A stretch of DNA of 64,000 bases, taken from positions 248,001 to 312,000 of the forward strand of contig LNDX01000001.1 of NCBI GenBank assembly GCA_001464475.1, given 5' to 3'. Made by a program: the position numbers and the translations under genes. Shown piece by piece: positions 36,667 through 43,936 of this stretch; the first letter of the stretch is position 1; each line of letters begins with the position of its first letter. Source of the stretch: Flavobacteriaceae bacterium Ga0077528. Its GTDB lineage: Bacteria > Bacteroidota > Bacteroidia > Flavobacteriales > Flavobacteriaceae. Under the pieces are notes generated by a model. That model was not told where the DNA came from and did no database searches. It worked only from the letters and a program-made list of their open reading frames with translations.

Positions 36667-36687
36667 GTTTATAAAATTTTTATAAAC
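36667..36687. promoter_or_regulatory. AT-rich palindrome between divergent genes
   Basis: GTTTATAAA-A-TTTTTATAAAC is a 21-bp palindrome with a central asymmetry only. It sits immediately upstream of the NUDIX start, in the shared promoter region with the 89-residue gene. A candidate operator. Confidence 0.4.
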
Positions 36688-36725
36688 TTAATTATAATTT
36701 TTCTATTTTTATGTAAACAATTATC

Positions 36726-36995
36726 ATGACTTTCGTCCAAAAAATAAAAAACCTAGAATCTTATTTAAATTTACCTGAGCAAAGCTATGCAGACTCTTTC
36801 AAGCAAGATATAATTATATATTTTGAAGAGGATTTTACTGAAAATAATAAAGAGTTGGAATTTCTAAACAACCTCAATACAAAAGAAGAAATAGTAAATT
36901 TTGTTGACAAATTAACATCAAGATTTGTAATGAAATTTGATTCAGAAATAGAAACTGAGAACGATTTTATTTATGATTATTTAATCAATGGCTAA
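36726..36995 (+). CDS. Small hypothetical protein, 89 residues
   Basis: No signal peptide or membrane segment. Acidic and predicted helical (many Glu, Asp and Phe: DIIIYFEEDFTENNKELEF). No family recognised. Transcribed divergently from the NUDIX-helicase operon across a 59-bp region with a palindrome, and preceded by a weak TATTTTTA box. It converges on the 2OG oxygenase with a 4-bp overlap of the stop codons. It could be an accessory or regulatory partner of the operon, but nothing in the sequence proves it. Confidence 0.65.
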   Translation: MTFVQKIKNLESYLNLPEQSYADSFKQDIIIYFEEDFTENNKELEFLNNLNTKEEIVNFVDKLTSRFVMKFDSEIETENDFIYDYLING

Positions 36996-37585
36996 CCTCT
37001 CTTCAACCAACCAGTCACACTAAACCTTCTTTCATTGGTAACTAAAACTTCGTGTTGTAGTTCGTCGCTTTTAAAGAAAACGGTTTTGCCTTGCATCGGT
37101 GCAATGGTTTGGTTTTTGGGTTTTTGGTGTATAAAGAGTTCGCCACCATCTTGGGTTTTCCAATGAGGGTTTAGGTAACTCACCATCGAGAATTGGCGTT
37201 TGTTGTCGTCTTCAAATTGGTCTAAATGCGCTCGGTAAAAACTCCCAATTTCATACAGCGAGTAATGAAACTCATAGCTTTTTATGTTGGTAAAACAACT
37301 TTCATTTAAGTACACAATAAAGGCTTCTATCTTTTCTAGAAACTCCGTTTCGTGGCGGTTGTTGTGGGCTTTGTCCAGCCAATAAATCTTGTCGTTTCTT
37401 ATCAAATCATTAAAAACTATTTTTCCGTCGTTGCCAACACCAGCCGTAATCATTTGTTGGTCGTCACTCAAAGCAAGCAAATTGGCTTTCAAATGATAAC
37501 ACAAATCATCACTCAAAAAGTGGTCGGCAATTCCCACTTTATCTGCAATATAACTCGCAATCAAGGTTTCAAAATTCGCATCCAT
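36992..37585 (-). CDS. 2-oxoglutarate/Fe(II) oxygenase (prolyl 4-hydroxylase-like)
   Basis: 197 residues. The C-terminal double-stranded beta-helix holds the iron triad: H-L-D in YRAHLDQF and the distal His in LQHEVL. Arg in RRFSVTGWL binds 2-oxoglutarate. GGELFIH is the typical strand between them. It could hydroxylate a protein (proline) or another small substrate in the cytoplasm. Monocistronic by context. The stop overlaps the convergent small gene. Confidence 0.88.
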   Translation of the reverse strand: MDANFETLIASYIADKVGIADHFLSDDLCYHLKANLLALSDDQQMITAGVGNDGKIVFNDLIRNDKIYWLDKAHNNRHETEFLEKIEAFIVYLNESCFTNIKSYEFHYSLYEIGSFYRAHLDQFEDDNKRQFSMVSYLNPHWKTQDGGELFIHQKPKNQTIAPMQGKTVFFKSDELQHEVLVTNERRFSVTGWLKRG

Positions 37586-37777
37586 ACTACATTCCCCACA
37601 CTTGATTAGACAAGATGCCGAAAGGTAGTGCTATAAAAACCAGTAAAGTCTTTATTTAACGTTTAGTACAAGAATTAACTCCTGTTTTAATAGTAAGTAA
37701 TTTGGTTTCTGTCATTTCTATTAAACTAAAGAATAATCGTTTTCAGTTCACATCGAATATTATTCTGTCAATTTAGT

Positions 37778-37785
37778 TATATTTG
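37778..37785 (+). promoter_or_regulatory. -7 box of the zeta-toxin-like gene
   Basis: TATATTTG, perfect match, followed by only 5 nt before the ATG at 37791. Predicts a nearly leaderless mRNA. No TTG at the expected -33 distance. The rest of 37586-37777 shows no gene. Confidence 0.55.
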
Positions 37786-37790
37786 CGTCT

Positions 37791-38384
37791 ATGGAAGAAA
37801 AGAATTTGTATATAATTGCCGGTTGCAACGGTGCTGGAAAAACAACAGCCTCTTTTACTATTCTTCCTGAAATTCTAGATTGCAAGGAATTTGTTAATGC
37901 TGATGAAATTGCAAAAGGACTCTCACCATTTCAGCCAGAAAAAGTTTCTTTTGAGGCAGGTAGAATAATGCTTAACAGAATTGAAGATTTGTTGTCTCAA
38001 AATGAAAATTTTGCGTTTGAAACAACACTAGCAACAAGGAGTTATAAAAACAAAGTTCTTGAAGCAAAAAAAAGAGGTTACAATGTTACACTACTATTTT
38101 TTTGGCTTAAGAATCCAGAACTAGCTAAAGAAAGAGTGAAAATAAGAGTTCTTGAAGGTGGTCACAACATCCCTGAGGATGTAATCGAAAGAAGATATTA
38201 TAAAGGAATTAAAAACCTTTTTGAAATTTATCTTTCAATTGTTGATCAAGCGTTACTTTTTGATAACTCTGAAGGAAAACATGATTTAATTGCGGAAATG
38301 TCGGCAAGTGAAGAATTAAATATTCTAAATGAGAATAAGTTTAACGAATTAAAAAATTACTTATGTCACCAGAATCCAAAATAG
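37791..38384 (+). CDS. Zeta-toxin-like P-loop kinase
   Basis: 197 residues. Walker A GCNGAGKTT at 11-19. The NADEIAKGLSPF segment and AGRIMLNRI are typical of the zeta-toxin / chloramphenicol-phosphotransferase-like family, as is FETTLATRSY with its conserved Glu and Arg. The lid region has KERVKIRVLEGGHNIPEDVIERRY, with the Arg residues that stabilise phosphate transfer. Family members phosphorylate UDP-N-acetylglucosamine or another small molecule. Chromosomal versions may be toxins or housekeeping kinases. A 48-residue ORF overlaps its 3' end. Confidence 0.85.
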   Translation: MEEKNLYIIAGCNGAGKTTASFTILPEILDCKEFVNADEIAKGLSPFQPEKVSFEAGRIMLNRIEDLLSQNENFAFETTLATRSYKNKVLEAKKRGYNVTLLFFWLKNPELAKERVKIRVLEGGHNIPEDVIERRYYKGIKNLFEIYLSIVDQALLFDNSEGKHDLIAEMSASEELNILNENKFNELKNYLCHQNPK

Positions 38385-38509
38385 AAAAAAGAAATAAAAT
38401 CTTGAAAGGTTTAGAAAAAGCCTACGAAAAAATGATTGCATTCAAAAAAGAACACAAAAGTGAACTTGTAATTATTCAAGATAATAAAATAGTTAAAATC
38501 AAACTATAA
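38363..38509 (+). CDS. Small basic ORF overlapping the zeta-like kinase
   Basis: 48 residues, starting 22 bp before the kinase stop in another frame. It is Lys-rich and helical for the first 35 residues, ending with a short beta-like 'LVIIQDNKIVKIKL'. Small proteins with this ending often accompany such kinases and may be the antitoxin or a chaperone. This is from general memory, not from alignment. Expression would be translationally coupled. Confidence 0.65.
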   Translation: MSPESKIEKRNKILKGLEKAYEKMIAFKKEHKSELVIIQDNKIVKIKL

Positions 38510-38523
38510 TTAGATATTTTAAA

Positions 38524-38892
38524 CTTCATTAATGTATGACGAGGGTATAGTTTATGTATTCCTAGGTTATGCTAGAAGTATGGATGAAGTATTCAAGAGG
38601 TTACTTACAAGTTTCAAATTTACTCCAACAATTTAGTATAACTCCATTTTAAAAATCCGTCCCAATCCGTGTTGCAAAGCATCCGTAAAATCTGCGTTCT
38701 ATATAAGTGAAGCGCATCCTATGTTCAATCAAAAACCATAAAAATTATAAATTCATTCTAAAACCCAACACTCAAAACTAATACCTTAGTGTATGCGTAG
38801 TGTATGGCGAGTGTATCATTAATGTATGCCGAGTGTATGCTAGAAGTATGGATGAAGTATAGAAGAGGTATAGCAAAGGTATGGTTGTGGTA
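38524..38892. repeat. Irregular 11-bp-periodic GTATG repeats (two blocks)
   Basis: Blocks at about 38532-38602 and 38790-38885 repeat GTATG or GTATA every 10-13 bp, for example GTATGCGTAGT, GTATGGCGAGT, GTATGCCGAGT, GTATGCTAGAA, GTATGGATGAA. The two blocks share the 21-nt stretch around 'GCTAGAAGTATGGATGAA'. Between them is a 'aatccgtgtt...atctgcg' fragment of another dispersed repeat. No gene is visible between 38510 and 39103. Confidence 0.6.
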
Positions 38893-39062
38893 CCCTTGAT
38901 AAACTATCGAACAACTCAAAAATTAGCGCATTATCAAAATTACCCAATATAATTTTAATAATTTTAATAAAATAGCGTTATAACACATTATTTGATAAAA
39001 ATAAAATCACAACCCTATTTTTTTATTCATTTTATTCTTAAAATCTAATTATTTTATAATTT

Positions 39063-39083
39063 TACCCTATTATTTTTAGGGTA
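39063..39083. promoter_or_regulatory. Inverted repeat upstream of amt
   Basis: TACCCTA (39063-39069) and TAGGGTA (39077-39083), 7-bp arms with a 7-bp spacer, 20 bp before the ATG. A related half site ACCCTATTTTTTT occurs about 50 bp further upstream. Candidate nitrogen-control operator. Confidence 0.4.
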
Positions 39084-39103
39084 TGTTGTAAAAATAAATA
39101 AAA

Positions 39104-40435
39104 ATGGGTTTAGAAAAACGTTGGATATCGGCTTTTGTAATTATTACTGTAGTAGCAGTAACAGGTTTGTTTTGGCAACACCAACCGCCAACTACCAATT
39201 TCAACGATGCCAACACCATTAACTTTGCCGATGTAGCTTGGTTGCTAACAGCATCGTGCTTGGTTTTACTAATGACACCTGGATTATCTTTTTTCTATGG
39301 CGGAATGGTAGGTAAGAAAAACGTTATTTCTACCATGCTCAAAAGTTTCATCTGCCTTGGAGTCGTAAGTTTGTTATGGGTAACCGTAGGATTCAGTCTC
39401 TCCTTCGGAAGTCCAATAGGAATCAACCTCAACGGAACGTATTATGGTATTATAGGCAATCCACTAGATTTTGCCTTCTTCGATCAAGTAGAACTTTTGC
39501 CTCACAAAGCTTTAGGTTCTAGTATTCCTTTCATATTGTTTGCCCTTTTTCAAATGAAATTTGCTGTGATTACGCCTGCAATCATAACCGGCGCTTTAGC
39601 CGAGCGTATTCGCTTTATCTCTTTCCTCTTGTTTATTTGTTTGTTTACAGTTTGTATTTACGCACCGTTATGCCACATGATTTGGCATCCTCACGGCCTA
39701 TTAGGTAGTTATTTCGGTGTAAAGGATTTCGCAGGAGGTACAGTGGTGCACATGAGCGCAGGTTTCGCAGCATTAGCAGGAGTCATTGTTTTGGGCAAAA
39801 GAAAAAACAGCGAACACATTCCAACCAACATTCCTTTCGTTCTTCTAGGAACCGGATTGCTATGGTTTGGCTGGTTTGGTTTCAATGCAGGTTCGGCACT
39901 TGCAGCCAACGCTACAGCAGCCATGGCATTTGCAACAACCACAATCGCCTCAGCATCAGCCATGATGACGTGGGTATTTTTTGATAGACTAAACGGAAGA
40001 AAAGTTTCCGCACTCGGAGCTTGTATCGGAGCAGTAGTTGGTTTAGTAGTAATCACACCATCAGCAGGTTTTATAACCATTCCACAAAGCATCTTCTTCG
40101 GATTCATAGGCGCCATAGTTTCCAACAAAATGGTCTATTGGAAAAAGCTAAAGCAAATAGACGACACACTAGACGTATTCGCCTGTCACGGCGTAGGCGG
40201 AATTATGGGCATGATTCTAACAGCCATCTTCGCTCAAGGAGAAAACGCCAGTCTACTTCACGGTGGTTGGAGTGTTTTTGGTCACCACATGATGGCCTTG
40301 GTTTTAGTTTCAGCCTTCACTTTTGGTGGTGCCTATTTACTTTTCAAACTAACTAACCTCATCATCCCAATCCGCGTCACAGAAGAATCTGAAGACTTAG
40401 GTTTGGACTTGTCTCAACATGGTGAGAAGTTCTAA
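39104..40435 (+). CDS. amt: Ammonium transporter
   Basis: 443 residues, 11-12 membrane helices. The Amt signature DFAGGTVVHMSAGFAALAG is present, as are the pore histidines (VVHMSAG and CHGVGGIMG). PGLSFFYGGMV is the conserved second-helix sequence. Moves ammonium into the cell through the inner membrane. Unlike many amt genes there is no adjacent PII (glnK) gene, so its control must come from elsewhere or from the inverted repeat upstream. It is followed by a 19-bp palindrome. Confidence 0.95.
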   Translation: MGLEKRWISAFVIITVVAVTGLFWQHQPPTTNFNDANTINFADVAWLLTASCLVLLMTPGLSFFYGGMVGKKNVISTMLKSFICLGVVSLLWVTVGFSLSFGSPIGINLNGTYYGIIGNPLDFAFFDQVELLPHKALGSSIPFILFALFQMKFAVITPAIITGALAERIRFISFLLFICLFTVCIYAPLCHMIWHPHGLLGSYFGVKDFAGGTVVHMSAGFAALAGVIVLGKRKNSEHIPTNIPFVLLGTGLLWFGWFGFNAGSALAANATAAMAFATTTIASASAMMTWVFFDRLNGRKVSALGACIGAVVGLVVITPSAGFITIPQSIFFGFIGAIVSNKMVYWKKLKQIDDTLDVFACHGVGGIMGMILTAIFAQGENASLLHGGWSVFGHHMMALVLVSAFTFGGAYLLFKLTNLIIPIRVTEESEDLGLDLSQHGEKF

Positions 40436-40454
40436 CTCAAAATTAAAAGATCGC

Positions 40455-40506
40455 AACACAGATTAAAGAAATTTTTAAAATTATTATAATTTCTTTAATC
40501 TGTGTT
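40455..40506. repeat. Perfect 19-bp inverted repeat after amt
   Basis: AACACAGATTAAAGAAATT (40455-40473) and its exact complement (40488-40506) around a 14-nt loop. The TAATCTGTGTT motif resembles fragments at 54660-54675 (ATCTGTAATCTGTGG) and 38660-38700, so a dispersed repeat family. It may also act as terminator for amt. Confidence 0.8.
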
Positions 40507-40562
40507 CCAAAAAAATAAGTGTATTTGATAAAATTTTTCCTATTTTTATCAAAACAAATCCC

Positions 40563-41054
40563 ATGAAAAAACTACTCTTCACACTAGCACTCATAACACA
40601 ATTGTCCTTTGCCCAAGACAAGCAAGTAATAAACACCATGTTAGACAATTGGCACAAAGCAGCAGCAGACGTTCAGTTTGACAACTACTTCAGCTACCTC
40701 ACTGATGATGCCATCTATATAGGAACCGATGCTACAGAAAACTGGAATAAAAAACAATTTCAAGCTTTTGCAAAACCTTATTTTGACAAAGGACGCGCAT
40801 GGAGTTTCACTGCTTTAGAAAGAAACATCTACTTCTCAAAAGACGGAAAAACAGCTTGGTTTGACGAACTGTTAAACACCCAAATGAAAATCTGTAGAGG
40901 TTCTGGTGTGTTAGTAAAAGTAAAAAACACTTGGAAAATAAAGCACTATGTTTTATCCATGACGGTTCCAAACGACAACTCTGATGAAGTTACAAAAATA
41001 AAGGCGCCAATAGAAGATGCGCTGATTGAAAAACTAAAAACTAAAGTTCCTTAA
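40563..41054 (+). CDS. Exported SnoaL/NTF2-like protein
   Basis: 163 residues. Signal peptide MKKLLFTLALITQLSFAQ. The mature part has the NTF2-like cone fold pattern seen in SnoaL_3 proteins: helix (INTMLDNWHKAAADVQFDNYFSYL), then 'TDDAIYIGTDATENWNKKQFQAFAKPYFDKG' and a C-terminal sheet 'WFDELLN...GSGVLVKVKNTWKIKHYVLSMTV'. Typical in Bacteroidota; ligand unknown. Its stop codon lies inside a terminator hairpin. Confidence 0.85.
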   Translation: MKKLLFTLALITQLSFAQDKQVINTMLDNWHKAAADVQFDNYFSYLTDDAIYIGTDATENWNKKQFQAFAKPYFDKGRAWSFTALERNIYFSKDGKTAWFDELLNTQMKICRGSGVLVKVKNTWKIKHYVLSMTVPNDNSDEVTKIKAPIEDALIEKLKTKVP

Positions 41055-41068
41055 TTGGAACTTTTTTT
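41043..41068 (+). terminator. Terminator overlapping the NTF2-like stop codon
   Basis: AAAGTTCC / GGAACTTT with a 6-nt loop that contains the TAA, followed by T residues. Confidence 0.85.
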
Positions 41069-41132
41069 ATGCCCAATAAAACCAAACCTTTTTTATTCTC
41101 GTACATGACTCTATAAACAAATCAAGAACGTC

Positions 41133-41558
41133 ATGAAAATTAACAAGAAAGTAAAAATCGCTCTACTCAGTCTTCTGGGAATCGGACTATTATTTTTTGC
41201 AATATTAGTCTATCACATAGCTAATGCTAGACCTATTGAAAATGCAACCATCCAAATCAGCCGAATCGATTTTGACAAACCATTTGATTCTATCGGAACA
41301 GTTGAAATAAGAGAAAAACTACACGCTATTAAAGGAGTAAAAAGTGACATTATTGTTAAAAACAATGTAGTGGTCTACTTTCACGATAACACCATAGCCA
41401 ACTCAGAAAAAGTATATAACGAATTAATGAGTAAAGGAAATTATAAAGCAGAACGTTTTGTTTTACCAGCCAATCTTGCCAACAAGCAAGTGTGTCCAGT
41501 AATCAAGAAAGATGGCTTGAGTTATAAGTTTACCAAACTAGTACAATCAATTTTTTAA
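41133..41558 (+). CDS. Small membrane-anchored protein with HMA-like domain
   Basis: 141 residues. One N-terminal transmembrane helix (about 8-28). The rest has a beta-alpha-beta pattern ('ATIQISRIDFDKPF', 'EIREKLHAIKGVKSDIIVKNNVVVYFHDN') like a heavy-metal-associated domain, but the CxxC metal motif is missing. A single Cys lies near the end (NKQVCPVIKK). Directly followed, 22 bp on, by the haemoglobin-like lipoprotein, so they are probably expressed together. Family assignment is tentative. Confidence 0.65.
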   Translation: MKINKKVKIALLSLLGIGLLFFAILVYHIANARPIENATIQISRIDFDKPFDSIGTVEIREKLHAIKGVKSDIIVKNNVVVYFHDNTIANSEKVYNELMSKGNYKAERFVLPANLANKQVCPVIKKDGLSYKFTKLVQSIF

Positions 41559-41580
41559 TTAATCTTTAAATATAAATGCT

Positions 41581-42171
41581 ATGACTAAATTTTCAAAACT
41601 TGCACTTTGTGCATTGGTAATTGGAGCATCAGTGTTCACATCTTGTAGTGATGATGATGAAACACAAGCAGCTCCAGAAAAACCATCAATCTATGCTAGA
41701 TTAGGTGGAACAACAATGGTAGCCGATCCAGATAATCCTGGACAAATGATTGAGCAAGGTCGTTTGAGCTACAGAAAAGTAGTAAATTCAACAGTTGGAC
41801 TAATCGTTGCTGATGTTCAAAGTGGTGCTTCTGGTAACTTAGGCGCACATTTTTCTCCAGTACTAACAGAAGTTGGCGCAGGAAACACAACTAATTTAGC
41901 CATTCTAGTAGACAACTTAACCGATTTCTTCTCGTTCAATACAGGAGGAACAAATGCAGTAAATACTTACTCAGGTCTTGACATGGTTAATGCTCATAAT
42001 CCAGCAACTAATCCAAGAATGGGTGTAAAATCTACTAATGCAAACTACGACAAATTTGTTGGATATGTAGGAGCTGCTGCCGTTGCTAACGGTGTGCCGG
42101 CTAACTCAGAATTATTCGCTGATGTTGTTGTTGTATTAGAATCTCTAAGAGCTCCGATTGTTCAACAATAG
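41581..42171 (+). CDS. Lipoprotein resembling a group 1 truncated haemoglobin
   Basis: 196 residues. Lipobox TSC at 20-22. 'YARLGG' (38-43) matches the conserved start of truncated haemoglobins (LYxRLGG). The middle has 'NLTDFFSFNTGG' (112-123) resembling the CD/E-helix sequence, and 'YSGLDMVNAH' (130-139) matches Y-x-G-xx-M-xxx-H with H139 as proximal haem ligand. The C-terminus has a helix-like GVP...FADVVVVLESLRAPIV. Insertions (about 45-60 and 140-155) lengthen it compared with the usual 115-130 residues. Oxygen binding or sensing at the envelope is inferred. Follows the small membrane protein by 22 bp. Confidence 0.65.
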   Translation: MTKFSKLALCALVIGASVFTSCSDDDETQAAPEKPSIYARLGGTTMVADPDNPGQMIEQGRLSYRKVVNSTVGLIVADVQSGASGNLGAHFSPVLTEVGAGNTTNLAILVDNLTDFFSFNTGGTNAVNTYSGLDMVNAHNPATNPRMGVKSTNANYDKFVGYVGAAAVANGVPANSELFADVVVVLESLRAPIVQQ

Positions 42172-42190
42172 GATTTTTTTGTTTAGAGTG

Positions 42191-42226
42191 GGCGCTACCT
42201 TGTTCTTGGGGTAGCGCTTTTTTTTT
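42191..42226 (+). terminator. Strong intrinsic terminator after the globin-like lipoprotein
   Basis: GCGCTACC (42192-42199) with GGTAGCGC (42210-42217), 10-nt loop, then nine T residues. It separates this gene from the convergent dehydrogenase. Confidence 0.9.
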
Positions 42227-42233
42227 ATGTCTA

Positions 42234-43181
42234 TTATTTTTGTTTCTTTAAGTTTTCCAACATTTCAACCGTCATGTTTTCTATGTTGAAATCGTTACTC
42301 CAACCCCAATCTTCTCTTGCAGAAGTGTCATCAATAGAAGCAGGCCAACTATCAGCAATCTTCTGACGAAAATCAGGATTATAATCTATGGTAAAATTCG
42401 GATAGTGTTTTTTAATTTCTTCAGCAATCTGTTTTGGAGTAAAACTCATCGCCGATAAATTATAAGAAGAACGTATTTTAATCTTTTCAGCATCGGCTTG
42501 CATAATGCTAACGGTTGCTTTAATAGCATCATCCATATACATCATAGGCAAAGCAGTATCTTCTGAAAGAAACGAAGTGAACGAACCTTTTTCAATGGCT
42601 TTGTGGTAAATATCTACCGCATAATCTGTTGTTCCACCACCTGGTTCAGTTGTCCAACTTATTAATCCTGGATAACGAATACTTCTTACATCAACGCCAT
42701 ATTGATGGTGGTAATATTCACACCAACGCTCACCAGTTTGTTTAGAAATTCCGTAAACTGTTGTTGGTTCCATGATGGTATATTGTGGCGTATTGTCTCT
42801 TGGAGTTGTTGGTCCGAAAACCGCAATACTTGAAGGCCAAAATATCTTTTTTATTTTTCCAGCTTTCGCCAAATTCAATACATGAAATAGTGAGTTCATA
42901 TTCAAATCCCAAGCAAAAGCAGGATTCTTCTCAGCAGTAGCAGAAAGTAAAGCCGCCATTAAATAAACATCGGTAATCTGATATTGTTCAATTAAATGCT
43001 CAATCTGATTGTAATCTAAAGCATTAACCACTTCAAAAATGCCATTGTTGACAATATCATTATTCAATTTTCGAATATCGGAAGCAATCACGTTGTCGTT
43101 TCCGTAAATACTTCTTAATTTGGTGGTTAACTCGGTACCTATTTGTCCACAAGCACCAATTATTAATATTTTAGTAGTCAT
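42234..43181 (-). CDS. L-threonine 3-dehydrogenase (short-chain, epimerase type)
   Basis: 315 residues. NAD-binding Rossmann motif GACGQIG at 8-14. The short-chain active site is SSIAVFG plus YGISKQTGE (Tyr and Lys). C-terminal motifs TTDYAVDIYHKA and MYMDDAIKATV are characteristic of the SDR-type L-threonine dehydrogenase described from Flavobacterium frigidimaris. It oxidises threonine to 2-amino-3-ketobutyrate, which is then split to glycine. No kbl ligase gene is adjacent. The alternative is a UDP-glucose epimerase-like sugar enzyme, less likely. Confidence 0.88.
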   Translation of the reverse strand: MTTKILIIGACGQIGTELTTKLRSIYGNDNVIASDIRKLNNDIVNNGIFEVVNALDYNQIEHLIEQYQITDVYLMAALLSATAEKNPAFAWDLNMNSLFHVLNLAKAGKIKKIFWPSSIAVFGPTTPRDNTPQYTIMEPTTVYGISKQTGERWCEYYHHQYGVDVRSIRYPGLISWTTEPGGGTTDYAVDIYHKAIEKGSFTSFLSEDTALPMMYMDDAIKATVSIMQADAEKIKIRSSYNLSAMSFTPKQIAEEIKKHYPNFTIDYNPDFRQKIADSWPASIDDTSAREDWGWSNDFNIENMTVEMLENLKKQK

Positions 43182-43301
43182 AGTTTGTTTGTTTGTACTA
43201 CAAAGATAACGTTTTCGTGAGAATCATGAATAACATTTTATTTGAAAAACAATTAGTGAACATTTATAAAACCTTTCACAAAATCTCTAAAACAAAACTC
43301 C

Positions 43302-43317
43302 TACTTTTGTACTTTTG
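43302..43317 (+). promoter_or_regulatory. Tandem -7 boxes upstream of the lipoprotein and mfd
   Basis: TACTTTTG at 43302-43309 and again at 43310-43317, both full TAnnTTTG matches, 23 bp before the ATG at 43341. No clear TTG upstream. Confidence 0.5.
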
Positions 43318-43340
43318 TAATCAAACCCATTATTCTTCTA

Positions 43341-43934
43341 ATGAAGTTATCATCGATATATCTAGTTTTCTTTATGTTAGTATTGGCATCGTGTCAAAAC
43401 GATAACACTACACTAATTATTGAACAACAGAAAGAAGCTAAGAAAAAAGAAGTTATTTTCAACAACATCAACCGTGGATGGGTTTTTAATATTGCACCTG
43501 TAGAACCTATAACACAAAGCCGCATCAACAGTTGGATGGAATGGCGTAACTTTCTAACAGAAATCAATCAAAAACCAAAGAGTACCATTGGCGCTTTTCA
43601 GAAAAAATCGAAAGCGCTTTCTTTAAAAGTAATGGACTTAAACAACAATATTCCATTAGAATTCAATAAGCCACAAGTCAAAGCCAGAATCGCAGTTGTA
43701 ACAACCAAAATAAAATCGTTGGATTTATTCATTCACCTAAACCAAATTCCAGACGCAAAAGTTGTAAAACTTGTTGGCGAAATTAATATGGAAGTAGAAT
43801 ACCTTCAATTACAGATGGAAGAAATTGTAAAAAGAAGTCTTATACCAAGAGAAGATGGCGAACCAGATATTTTGAGTATGAAAGACTCAACAAGAGCTGT
43901 TCCATCGACAAACATTGATCCCGATTTAGAATAA
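43341..43934 (+). CDS. Hypothetical lipoprotein preceding mfd
   Basis: 197 residues. Lipobox LVLASC at about 13-18. The remainder is mostly helical and charged, with no motif I recognise. It ends two bases before the TTG start of mfd, so it probably shares its transcript. Linking an envelope lipoprotein with a repair factor is likely just genomic convenience. Function unknown. Confidence 0.75.
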   Translation: MKLSSIYLVFFMLVLASCQNDNTTLIIEQQKEAKKKEVIFNNINRGWVFNIAPVEPITQSRINSWMEWRNFLTEINQKPKSTIGAFQKKSKALSLKVMDLNNNIPLEFNKPQVKARIAVVTTKIKSLDLFIHLNQIPDAKVVKLVGEINMEVEYLQLQMEEIVKRSLIPREDGEPDILSMKDSTRAVPSTNIDPDLE

Positions 43935-43936
43935 TT

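Noticed and set aside
38532-38636. 34-codon ORF in the gap before amt
   Set aside because: No promoter, ribosome-binding signal or partner, and it lies within GTATG repeats. Probably chance.
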